Source: Chaetorhynchus papuensis (taxonomy: Eukaryota; Chordata; Aves; Passeriformes; Rhipiduridae). From it: DNA of 64,000 nt. The position numbers and the translations under genes are program-made. The DNA is taken from contig VWYX01000934.1 of NCBI GenBank assembly GCA_013396525.1, positions 211,414 to 275,413 of the forward strand. Reading direction: 5' to 3'. The notes under the pieces were generated by a model. The model had not been told where the DNA came from and searched no databases. It saw nothing but the letters and a program-made list of their open reading frames with translations. Of the stretch, positions 1 through 10,795 are shown piece after piece (positions within the stretch are counted from its first letter, which is position 1; each line of letters starts with the position of its first letter).

Positions 1-517
1 GAAATCCAATTTGTCTCATTAAATTATTTTGAAAGGCACAAGCTCAAATTCCCCTTTGACAGGACTGTCACCTATTGTGTCCTCAGCATTCCCCGCAGGC
101 ACCTCTGGACTTCTCAAGGGTCTTTTAGATCATCCGAACGCTAATTAGGTTATCATAGGCTAAATTCTAAAATTCGCATTTCTGAAGTTAAAGGCACGAA
201 GGCAGTTCACTGGTACAACCACACAGTGGAACTAGACTTCAGTAGCAAATCATGCCTGAAAAACGACCTGCTCACGTGGATTGTATTGCTGCAAAGCTTA
301 AAGAAAACAAACATCACGGACTGTTTATAAAATAAACCAGCAGCTGTTGCACCCTCTTAAAGTCGGGGAGAAAGACGAGTAAGTCAGTTACGCAGTGAAA
401 ACCAGATGGATTGAAAAAAAAAGTAACCATATATGCTGTTGTTCTCTTTAACTCTCACTGCACTTGGAGAGGTGTTCGGGAACGGAGGGGGGAGGGGGAA
501 AAAAAGCTGTTTTAAAT
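1..517. other. AT-rich non-coding flank of the CpG island
   Basis: No gene or repeat family is recognisable. The stretch is AT-rich and CpG-poor up to about 470, where a G-rich run (about 484-498) precedes the microsatellite. If the CpG island promoter fires leftwards, as its splice donors suggest, this would be the start of intron 1 of that gene. Confidence 0.5.
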
Positions 518-582
518 ACACATACACACACACGCATATATATATATATATATGTGTGTGTGTATATATATATGTATATATG
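518..582. repeat. Compound (CA)n(TA)n(TG)n microsatellite with palindromic core
   Basis: A CA run passes into a TA run, then a TG run, then a second TA run. Bases 526-563 form a 38-bp palindrome with one mismatched pair (534 against 555), centred between 544 and 545. The arms are CA/TG and the core is pure TA, so the tract can extrude as a cruciform or fold as a hairpin in single-stranded DNA. It lies immediately beside the CpG island, and its length is probably polymorphic. Confidence 0.95.
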
Positions 583-589
583 GTCGTGG

Positions 590-1060
590 ATATGCGTTTA
601 TCGAGTACGTGGCGTGGCGAGCCCGACAGCCTCGGCCGGGGGTTCCAGGCCTGCCCGCAGTGCCGGCTGTGCCCGCAGAGCCGGCTGTGCCCGCACCGCT
701 CCGCTCCGCGCCGCCCGCCCGAGCCCGCTCCCTCCGCGCCCGCAGCCGCTCCCCGACTCCCGGCGGGATCCGGCCGGCTCCTCCCCTCCTCCCGTCCGTC
801 AGTCCTTCTGTCCTTACCGCAGGACAAGTGGGGCCTGCCGGCGGTTGGCAGCCGCTGCCTCCCCGGCTCAGCGGGGCAGGCTCGGGGCAGGCTCGGGGCT
901 GGCACCGCTCCGCCGCCCGCACCGCGCGGCTGGGCCTGCCCCAGCGCTGCTGCACAGCAGCAGAGCTGCCTCCTTTGCTTACCTGGAGGTGACGTCCCAA
1001 ACTTTCGGCTTCCTGCTGTTCTTAAATTCGGGCCCTGCGGCGCCAGGGCTGTGCTAACAG
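590..1060. promoter_or_regulatory. CpG island, probable promoter
   Basis: This stretch is strongly GC-rich with dense CpG dinucleotides (repeated GCCCGC, CCGCCC and GCTCCGC motifs), in sharp contrast with the AT-rich, CpG-poor DNA on both sides. In vertebrates such islands mark unmethylated promoters. TGACGTCC at 990-997 matches a cAMP-response element at seven of eight positions. There is no clear TATA box, as is usual for island promoters. Both good splice-donor strings inside it are on the minus strand (exon ends at 983 and 818), which favours leftward transcription, although a bidirectional promoter is possible. Long open frames across the island on both strands are the expected effect of GC-rich DNA having few stop codons, and none resembles a known protein. 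The gene cannot be named from this window. Confidence 0.75.
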
Positions 1061-1075
1061 CGTGGTGAAGGGTCA
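983..1075 (-). other. Putative first exon (5' UTR) of a leftward gene
   Basis: On the minus strand the sequence CCAG|GTAAGC (plus positions 986 to 977) is close to the ideal vertebrate 5' splice site. It lies at the edge of the CpG island with a CRE-like element just inside the proposed exon. A second donor-like string, TGCG|GTAAGG, ends an exon at 818 and could be an alternative or longer first exon. The upstream limit (transcription start) is a guess of about 1,040-1,080. I see no ATG-led coding frame with family signatures, so a non-coding first exon is the simplest reading. The acceptor and the rest of the gene would lie left of the window. Confidence 0.35.
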
Positions 1076-1076
1076 A

Positions 1077-3130
1077 GACTTGCGAGGCTTGGAGTAATGA
1101 ATGTGTGGAAAAATTCGCAGCGCCAGAGGTTTCTGCCCAAAAAGGAGACAGAGGAGTCCTGTAGCTTCACTGAAATAAAGGGAGAGGCCGTGGGGCATTT
1201 CTCATGGGGTCTCTGAAATTGTTGGGGGACGTAGCCCCTTTTTAATCCTAATTTCCCATCCACTTCACCCTCTTCCTTTCCCCATCAGCCGAGGAACTCG
1301 GAAGGTACAGACTTCCCAAATCACCTACTCTATGTCCCCCCTCTACTATGCACCCCCCCTTTTTTTCTTTTATGTAACAAAACACTGTTCATAATTCTGT
1401 TAAGTTTTTGTTCTTTTTCTCTGAGTTCAGGAATTTAACACAGCCTTGGCTGAGCAGCAGTCGGTGCCAATTAGTAACATTTTCTAGAACTGATAGTTTC
1501 TTCCATTACTTCCCTATGTATAAGTCCCTGGCCCTGTGTACAAGCAGATTCACGTGGTGTGTTTGTAAAGACACGTTCATCTTACTCCTTTCATGAAGCT
1601 CAGCTTTCTCTGTGTTGAATGGCCTCACAAAATCATCTCCTTCTTTGTCAGCTATGGAATGTTTTGTGAAATATACACGTCATGAAATGTGTGTTAAATA
1701 GATTTTGCAAAAAGCGAAGTCCAGAGAGTTTTAAATAATTTGCTTCATTAATTATTAGGCATATGAAATCCAGTGCCTTGAGATGTCAGAATGTCACCTG
1801 TTTTTCATACTGTTGAAGAGAAACACAAATGTTCCTCTTGTCTGACATCACGGTAAAAAATGAATAGGACTGTGGAATACATTTTTAAGCTTTACTGTGT
1901 GAAATGCACATGCAAACGATGAAGCTTCACTCCTGCACTGAGGCCATGAGATGTCCTTCAGACCTTTCATTGCCCTTGCTGAAAGCTGGCCAAGAGATGG
2001 TTTTGGCAGTGGGGCTTTGGCTTCAGACTGGGAGCAGAGTATGCACTTTTGAGGTTTAACTTCAGAGGCATTAAAGTGGCAGTGTGGGCAGTGCTGAAAT
2101 TGTTTGCCTGTGTGTGGCTGTGTATTTCTCCGTGACATTTCCATGCTTGTCTTTGGTCCTTCTCTGTTCACAGGAATTTTATTTTTCATAGGCTACAGCT
2201 TGCAATTTGAGATATTGGGGATCTATTATCAGTGTCAGAGTGACTTATGTCATTGTTTAAAACAGGGAAAATGTTGGATGAAGACTACACAAGCAATTTC
2301 TTATACGTAAGCAGTCCAGACTGTAGGTGCTCAACTTTTAAAAGGTATGGGATTATGTAATGATGAAAACCCAGATTGGCAGTTTTGAAATGAACTAATG
2401 TGTCTGTATAAATAATCATTCTTACACAACGATCTAGAACTTTTTAGAAACAACAATTCCCCAACTCCCTTTGAGAGACATAAGTCCGTTTTAAAAAACT
2501 TTATGACACTGACATCTTGTGCATAATGCACTTATTTTGGCTGACCAGGCTTACTAAACATATAAAGTTTTTTCTGAAAAGCAGTAGTTAGGATGAAAAC
2601 CTCCTCTTTCTAGGGTTTGAGTTACTGTTACATGTTTTGTCAATATGTAAGATTCCCTATAAAAGGAAACATTTTCCTTCATTTACAGAAAAGACAACCA
2701 ATCCAAAGGTTAAATCTCATGCATCAGGTTTGAAAACTTAAGTATGAACTTCTGAGTGGGCACAAATTAATGTGGCTTCCTGATCTCATGGGGAACTGTT
2801 CTGTGCTGGCTGAGGTTCTGTCCTTCACCAGTTTTGTTGTAAACTGAATCACAGTTGTACTAATAAGCATTTCTGGCTTCCTGCCTTTAAACATAAGGTT
2901 TCCACTTCACATTAGTTTTTAAGAAACTGTTTAATAAATAAAATGCTTTAGAACTGAGAATAATTTGCTGATGGTAACAAACAGAGAGCACTGGGTGTGA
3001 TCCTAAGCTGTGTTCTTCACTGAGCCCCCTTGAAGTGGGTGAAATTGCAAATCGTGCCTGAAGTGCAGTGATGTAAAAGGGATGATATGGGAAGAGATGA
3101 GTATCAGACAAGAAAGTCTGAAACACTGAG
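1077..3130. other. Non-coding unique sequence
   Basis: No exon, RNA gene or repeat family is recognised. A pyrimidine tract of seven C then seven T lies at about 1352-1371. ATTA-type homeodomain core motifs cluster at about 1735-1760. The small open frames here have no recognisable protein features. Confidence 0.5.
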
Positions 3131-3164
3131 ATGCCCCTTTGCAAGGGATGCCCCTTTGCAAGGG
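3131..3164. repeat. 17-bp perfect tandem duplication
   Basis: Two identical 17-bp units (ATGCCCCTTTGCAAGGG) lie head to tail at 3131-3147 and 3148-3164. Each unit also contains a CCCTTTGCAAGGG near-palindrome. The perfect identity suggests a recent slippage or templated duplication. Confidence 0.95.
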
Positions 3165-6100
3165 AAGAACAAGTCACCACAGAAAGTTCCACAACGATTA
3201 TGAAAGATGATCTAATTAAAACCTGTCTTCCAGCAACCAAATGAAGACAAAGTTGCCACTACAGAATCATGTAATGTTCTGACAGTTATCTAAAGATAAT
3301 GGTAATCACTGGACTAGCTTCTACTCTTTATCACAGTATTATTTTCATGGGCTTCTGGCCTAGTTTCAGTGGGAATTTGGAGCAACATGTAACTCTGTTA
3401 CTTTTATATTAAGTAATTTGTATTTGTATTTGTATTAAGTAAAACATAAATCAGAATACCCATGCCAAGGTGTGAAAGTATGAGTATGGAATTCCAAGCC
3501 AAAGGTGTTCCAGATGTTGTGAATCGGTTTTTGTAAGAAAATTTGGCATTTGATGCAGTTCTTGAGACGCAGAACTCCCAGGGTCTAACATAAGTTATGC
3601 ACACTGAGGCTGTAGAATTAGGCCTCGTAATTGGAAAATCTGCCAAAACAGCGGCTTGGCATGTCAGCATAATCTGTTAGTTCTTGGCATCTGCTCTGTT
3701 CTGATGTGTAGTTCAGATCTGAAGAAAATTCTATTGGGACGAGATGGAGAAGAGAAACATGAGAGAAGTGTTCATTAACCTTTCCCCTCCATAACAAGAG
3801 CTGGAGAGCTTTAGCTTGAAGTCTTGGTGATCATTCACACAGCTTCATCTGTGAAGTAAATACACAAGCTTTGATCTTTAAATGACTTAACTGCTGCAGT
3901 TACAGTTAGTTTGAACATTGCATTGAATATCACAAACACGAGTGGGCAAGAAAGTGTTGAATTCCTGCGAATGAAAATCATCCCGTTGGTTGATTGCTGT
4001 TAGAATTAAAGGCAAACATTAGCAAGTCCATTATTACCGAGGCAAGCAGTAGGAATCAAAGGGCTCAACTGCACTACTGAAACAGGCTCTGGTGTGCTGA
4101 TTTCTCTGAAGCCACCCAAGATAAATGAGCTGAGGTAGAGACAGGGCAGAATACAAAGCTTTGTCTGAAAGCTAAGGAAAAAACCCAAATCAACTTAAAA
4201 AGGCTCAAAAACAATCATAAAACTTTTTAACTTGGCTGCAAGGAAGACTTATCTAGAAGATAAAATACAAGCAGAGAAAGGGAGATAAATGAAATTTTTC
4301 ACTTGTTTCGGGTTCCATGACCATCAAAACAGTCTTTATTTTGTGTCACAGATGAACAGAATGAAATGTTTGGTTCATTTCTTTCTGTTTGTAGAGAGTC
4401 GCTCGGACGTGCATTTAAATTGCTTTGGGTTCTTATTTTTCCTCCCTCTCCTTAATGCTCCACTGTAAAGTTATGCCAATATGTATCAATTGTTTTTGTC
4501 CTTGCCTTTACTTGCTTGTATTTTGAATTTTAGTAAAGCTAAAATAGCTTGTTTTGTTTGCATAATGTTTCCGATGGCATTCCATATTATCTTTCCAGCA
4601 CAGTAAATTGTATTACTGGTTGATAAAATCTTACAGTTGTTTGGTTTTTTAATCACAATTTAAAAAAAAATAAATGCAGGTCTGTATCTGGAGGCAACAC
4701 CAACAACATATAACCAGTTCAAGGGAAATTTTGTAAGATCATTTAAAAATCAATTTTTTAATATAAGAAATTTGACATTGTTTTTTCAAGTGGATTTAAT
4801 GAAAGTATTTGGCACCTTGCTTTTGGTTTGTGCATTATTTGGGATCTCTGTTGGTGAATGTTAGCGTGGTGCTGTGTTCTTCTGCACCTACAGAATTTTA
4901 CCTGCGGGTATTTTTAATAATTGTACTGGGAGCCACAGCACCATTTCTGTCAAATATCAGCTTCCCTATGCCTAAAGCCTCTATATCATTGGAAGTTTGA
5001 GATTTAATAGTTCTGCTGAGCTGAAAGTGGGAGTAATACCATCATCAAAAGCAAACCACTCCTGTTTTCTTGGTATGGCTCTGTTCTAATTCAGAAAGGA
5101 CCGAGACAAAAAAAATACTGCTACTGTAATATTTTTCTGTAACATCCCCACCATGGAACACGGGTAGCCCAGCAGAGTTAGAACTTCTCTCTGTGATGTT
5201 GTCTGACACTGGTACTTGCTGGATCTCCATGTGTCCTGTGCTGATGGTTGTAAATAAATTGCTTTTAGTTCAAATGTGGCACTAGTCAATATTGAAGTGT
5301 ATCATGGTGGCTTAGTTGTTCTGATAATGTTCTGACTGCATCGTGCTGCTGATGTCTTGCACAGATAGGGCAGAGAGAAAGAAGATGAGTCTAGGGCTGG
5401 AAAACTTATGGGTTTGGATAAAATTGAATATCTGACACATTTCCCTTCTGAAAAGCTGCAGAGAAGATTTTGTAGTCTTTCAATGCAGAACAAGGACTAA
5501 TTTCAAACCTTGAAGGTTTGTTGGGAAACAGAGCTGTGATTTTTTGGAAGCTCTGTAATTTTAAGAATAGCTTCTCCATAACGCTGAATTGTGTAATGTA
5601 GAAAAACTGGGTATAATATGTGGATTTCATCACTGCTTTTCTGAGAGGAATTGCTGTAAAGGCACAGCATTTCCCCACTCTAAGAAACTGAGGAACTCCG
5701 GCCTTTGATTCTGCTGCCACAGCCACACAGGTGTGCTGAAATAATCAAGTTTGTTGTTACTTTCTGATAGCAAACCGTACTTACAGGGTTTTTTTCCTCC
5801 ATGTAACCTCCTTTTCCTCTCCTAGAATTGTCAGGAGGAAACTGAGAGAATTTTTCCCTTCCTATAACTGATCATACTGCTAGTACAGTGGGATTTGTGT
5901 GGACAAAGTGGTCAGTGGAGTGTGGGGTTTGTGTTTTGTGGGGGTATTGTGGGGTCACTCTTCCCATGAGGGAATTCCCTCTGTGCCCACACAGTGCTGA
6001 TTCTCTGGCTCTCAGCAAGCAGGACAATTTCACCAGGCCATGGAATGGGGTCAGCTGCAGCCCCCAGTGCCAGTCAGATGCCTGCCTTCCCTGGGTGCCT

Positions 6101-6822
6101 GATACTGCCATCCTCCTCAAGGACTACTGAGGCACAACATGGTTTTAATTTTTAAAAAAACCCCAAAATACTTTTTTGTTCATACTTGTACACTTTTATA
6201 GGACATACAGTATTGTACTTCAGAGACTAAAAATTAAATGTGTTGTAAATATCACATTTTACCCATTTTTTGACTATGGTTTCTGTCATCTTTCTCAGCT
6301 AGAAGATTTCTTTCCGTCATCCCTCACCAGTCTAGTTTTTAGTGACTTGGCCAGAAGATTATTTAATCTGTTTTATATAAACTTTGACATGATACAATGA
6401 GGCATAAATATAATGCTTAAAAACTTGATTTCAGTATCATTTTAATATAAAGGATCTTTTACAAAGCTGTATTGTGCAGTGCAAAGCATCAAGGCTTTCA
6501 TCCATCTTTATTGTTCCTCATTTAGGCCCAGATCCACACTTGCATGCCAGATGGCAACTGCAGAGGAGTTTCAAGTTATAGCAGCAATAGATGAGAGGAT
6601 AAGTGCCTCTTGAGGAAGGAAAGCCAGATTGCATATTCCTTTCAATTGCACCTGATGACTTATTGCTAGTCACTAATTGGTTTGTCCATACACAGGCAAT
6701 TCAGAATCCAGCAGCAGTGCCTGACTTTATCAGGAGCTCTGTTTTTCCTGCAGAGATCACTGGTAAAATAAACCCCTGCAGAGAAAAATATTTTATATGA
6801 AGCTCTGGGAAAAGCAGACCTA
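3165..6822. other. Non-coding unique sequence
   Basis: A (TATTTG)-type minisatellite of three units is at about 3418-3436, flanked on both sides by AAGTAA. The part at about 4390-4680 is AT-rich, free of recognisable repeats and holds Sox-like, Fox-like and POU-like motifs (for example TGTTTGCATAATG near 4555), so it could be regulatory, but this is only motif-level evidence. No exon is recognised. Confidence 0.45.
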
Positions 6823-6940
6823 AGGGGTTTTTTTGGTTGTTGGTTTTTTTGTTGTCTTGCTTTTTTTTTTGGTTTTTGGGTTTTGTTTTGGTTTGGATTT
6901 TTGTTTGTTTGTTTGTGGGTTTTTTTGTTTTTTTTTTTTA
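6823..6940. repeat. T/G-rich low-complexity tract
   Basis: About 118 bp are made almost entirely of T runs of 4-10 separated by G, GG or GGG. The complement would be an A/C-rich tract. Similar blocks occur at 20.58 kb and 58.75 kb, and as the A/C complement at 25.62 kb. The tract interrupts all open frames. Confidence 0.9.
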
Positions 6941-9736
6941 CTTTTCATAACTACTGTGTCAAGATTTTTTCCTTCAGGAAAGCCAGGAAATCTTGTGTAA
7001 CTGTCATTGTTAGTTATTATTGCAAAATAGTGTAGCTGGCTGTGATGTGCTAACAGTTGACAATATATGCATATTTAAAACAGAGACAGAAATGATAAGT
7101 AGAGCTTGGTCTATTTTTTCATTAGATATATGAATGTTTTCATAAAAATCTTCCTTTCCCACATATTTTTGAGTGCATTTTCATTTTAATCCTGGGTGGG
7201 GCATTTGACTTATTTAGACAGCATCCAGAGAACCAAGAGAGCCAGCTATGAAAAACACCAAGTAACCCAGGAATGAGAAACTGCTGGTTATTTTCACTAC
7301 TTCGAGGCCATCAGCAGCTGAAGTGTCTCTGGAGCTGCAGAGCAGTGTTGGTGCTTGCCATTGTTGTTGATGAAAGACAAAATCTGTATGTAATGGTGCA
7401 GCATACAGCCAAGCTTGTAATAAGCCCTTTAAAAGGTGAAGTATCCACTTAGGAAACAGCATCCCTCATGCAGTGAAATGTCAGTAATTTTCCAGCAACT
7501 AGCATTATCTCCTGAATGGATCAGCTGAAAGCGTTTTCTCTAGATGTGTTCTGCTGAATGCAGTGACAACAAAACAGTTATGTGGAAACAGAAAAAACCC
7601 CCAGCTGTCTGTGTTATAGGTGATTATTAGTTGTCCTGAAGAGAAAAAACAAGGAAAAACAGGCTATGCAATTGAGATCTTCAGTGTCCACTATCTTTGT
7701 TGCCCATGTTTCTGTAATCACAATCCCAAGAAAACCAAAGTGGAAGTGTGAGTGTGCAGCATATGAGGGCTGTAACACCATACAAGTAGTTCAAGAGCAC
7801 ATCTTGTTAAATAAACAGGAATTAAATAAACCAGTGGGAATCAATGGTACTTGTCAAAGGTGTTCCCAACAAAGAAGGGTGTGAAAGAGTGGAAATATTC
7901 CCAACACTTCGGCTGGATCGTGAATTGAGTTCACATCTTGTAAGTTACTGTTTTCTTCAGAAAATCGCTAAATTGACTTTGCCGGTTGAGGGCCCCACCA
8001 GTAAAAGATAAAATAAAATCACTGACAAGCATCCAATCACAAATGAAGCTGTTTAACACTCGGATGGCTGTGTAGTCAAACCCACAGTTTGCAGGGAAAT
8101 GAAATTTAGACATCTCAAATGTGTTAGAAAACAATGAATGTAGATTCCTAAAAATCCTAGTTCCGGTCTTTTCAGTGTTTTGTTTTGTTTTTCCTCCAGA
8201 CCTAAAGGATGATGGGGTACTTGCAGTAGCCCCACCTCTAGAGATGAGCTAATGGCTTGCAGCTGACATGACTTGAAATCCTTTCTCTAGATGTGAAGGA
8301 ATCGTGTTGCTCATCAACAGCCACAGGTGGGTGAAAAAAGCACTTGTTTAGCAGAACACTCTCTTTTTTGGGTTTGATAGCAGCAAGGAAGGATTGGTAC
8401 AGGGAGTGTCTACAGCTACTTCTCAAAGTGGAACAGATGTTGGGGATACCCTGAGTGTGTGAGTGAGCAACTGCTGGGATAGAGCACCCCTCAGAATGGG
8501 GCTTTGGAAACAGTGCACTCATCTGGGATCTCTGGAGAGTGAGCAGTGCAGTGGGGTCTATCATAGCTGTGGCAAAACTGTAACCTAATGTGGTAAATGC
8601 CTCTCAAAACACAGCTATGTATTGGTGATAAAAATGTTTGCAGTACTTTGTACTCTAAAGGATTTCTTAAACCCTCTGAGGGAAAACAATAACTGCAAAG
8701 CATGGGGAAAAGTCTGTTATGGTTTGAAGTGAACACATTTAGAGATGGAACACAAGTATTTTGGAGGAATAGCTGTGAAGACGGCACAAATTAAGGTAAG
8801 ATTGCAAAGAGATGTTTGAAATGGTTTTCTGCTTTGTAATGCTCTGAAGAGAAACACTTTCTAATAATAAGAATGGTGAAGTACTACTAGAGTCTATATC
8901 TGAAATCTCCTAAAATGTTAAATTGAACATTATCAGTTATTTACCATGACAAGATTTCTGTCAGCCTGTGTATGTTACAAGGTAGTGTAACAGATTATTT
9001 GATAGCAGCAACCCTTCACCAGATTTGGTTGGTGACAAATCTACATTTGTGATTTTACAAATTTTGTTACAAATCAAGTAACAGATGCTTTACTTCAGGG
9101 CATTGCTACTTTACTTGGGAGGGATTAGGCATTGGTTCTAGTTGGAGGAAATTCAGTGGCACTGTTGGGCCAATAGTGCAGTTGTGGCAAAGTGACAAAA
9201 ATAATTTGTATGTGAATTTATTGCTCTTGAAGGTGCTGGCTTGAATGACATAATATACAACAACTTTAGACATGCAGCTTCCAAACATGGAAAAGTAGTT
9301 AGGTTACTGTACAGCTAACAGAGAATTTTTCCCAATGGAGAAAAAATTACTGCTCTTTCTCCCTGAGATTAAGTTCCACTTATTGAAAATTTTAGAGATT
9401 GTTTTCTTCAGTCTTATTTTTCATTCTGGGCTGAATTCAGTGGGGTTGTGAGACCTAGATCAGTGAGTCTGTGCTTGAAACCACCCAGGCTGATTGACCT
9501 TGGTTAGAATTGATGGGTGAGAACAGAGGTGAAGCTTATTTTTTGGTGAGCTGGAACATCCTACATTTGAGGATGAGCCCTCTATTTAGAAGATCTTCTC
9601 TTCCTAAAATTAGGAAGCTCTGCATGAGCAGTGAGGACCTTCTTGTGCTTATTGTTCTGCCACAGAGACATTGGTGTTTTGGTGGAGTTTTTAAACTTGG
9701 TATTTTAAATACTGTAACCACAGGTTTTGTTTGTTA
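6941..9736. other. Non-coding unique sequence
   Basis: No gene or repeat family is recognised. A plus-strand donor-like AAG|GTAAGA occurs near 8793, but no open frame with a plausible acceptor precedes it. An open frame at 7666-7884 encodes 72 residues with no recognisable domain. Confidence 0.5.
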
Positions 9737-9752
9737 GTGTGACACGTCACAC
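9737..9752. repeat. 6-bp inverted repeat around a CRE-like core
   Basis: GTGTGA and TCACAC are perfect inverted arms around a 4-base CACG spacer. The inner TGACACGTCA (TGACGTGTCA on the other strand) resembles a bZIP-factor site of the CREB3/ATF6 type. On the minus strand it follows an AATAAA at about 9779-9784, which gives a weak LTR-end appearance. Confidence 0.6.
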
Positions 9753-10589
9753 ACACCTTTGCAGATAGAGCGGTGAGCGATTTATTTGCGAGGTCAAACC
9801 TGTTACAGAAGGTGCTGCTTCCTTGATAGGTTCAAGGTGCTTTTCAATGAATCATTGCTCTAATAAATCATATTGTATATATACTAGCATATCCGAGTTA
9901 GGATATTAATTTCCAAGCAATGCCTGTCATGAATATGTAGTTTAAGAAACCTGAGATGAATAAAGCATATGGCCTTTACATTTCAAGACTGTATCTGTAA
10001 TTCACTGTGCTTTCTTCTTGATACACAAAGGTGAATTGGTTGCAGACAAAAATGCATCAATGCTCTATTGAACAGTCAATTATTAAACACGTAATGGAGT
10101 CTATGGCTATCAAGGCGTGCTCAGTATGTGCATGGAGTACATAATTTGCCCCAGAATGGAGAGGAATTGGTGTATTTTGAAAAAATCCAGGCAAAGTTAT
10201 ATTAACATGGAATTAAAACAAGTTATTGCTTCTGCTGTACAATGAATGGGCTTACTTGACTTCATTAACCATCCCAAGGAGCTAATTTCAGAGTCTTATT
10301 ATATGTACAAAACTAGAAAAAATAGCAGTAAACAACATTATTTTCCATGCCCTCAAGAAATAATCTATTCAATTTACAGTGTTCTATTTTGTAGAGAAAT
10401 CGTGTTTTTGACAAGCATACATGAAGGTAAATGTTACCACATAAATGTCCTGGCAACACTGCGACTTGCTTGAACAAAAAAAATAAGTTATTGCTGAACA
10501 ATGAGGAAAATATTTCATGAACGTCACCTGAATGGGGTTTTAAGTATTCTTCATTTCCTTAAATTTTATTCAGGAGAAAAAGTATTTGA
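9753..10589. other. AT-rich non-coding sequence
   Basis: No repeat family or exon is recognised. The stretch at about 10030-10110 has several ATTA/TAAT cores and resembles the candidate conserved element that follows it in composition. Confidence 0.4.
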
Positions 10590-10795
10590 CTGTTTGATTG
10601 TTGACAGTTGACCTCGTCATCAAACTGCAAACATCATTCAAGCCGTGGCTGTTTATTATTTTACTGCAATTATGTCCCGTGATTGCTGCACTGGGCCATT
10701 CATCTATTGCATATTTTTGATTAGCATTAGGCAAGCTGCAGATTTATTGCAATGTGCTAAAGGCACCATTTGAATCAACAGACAGGTGGGTTTTA
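10590..10795. promoter_or_regulatory. Candidate conserved non-coding element
   Basis: About 200 bp of balanced, repeat-free AT-rich sequence are dense in recognisable factor-binding words. These are TGACAG (TALE homeodomain), ATTGCAT and TTTGATTAGCATTA (POU and homeodomain), TTATTGCAAT (a C/EBP half-site palindrome at about 10743-10752) and CAGGTG (a ZEB-type E-box near its end). It has no coding frame. The texture resembles vertebrate enhancers that are conserved across species. Conservation itself cannot be seen from one genome, so this is inference. Confidence 0.3.

Noticed and set aside
384..1076. Long overlapping open frames on both strands across the CpG island (up to 230 codons).
   Set aside because: They exist because GC-rich DNA has few stops. 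They read through the microsatellite into repetitive Y-T/I-Y peptides, and none has a recognisable domain. One starts at TTG rather than ATG.
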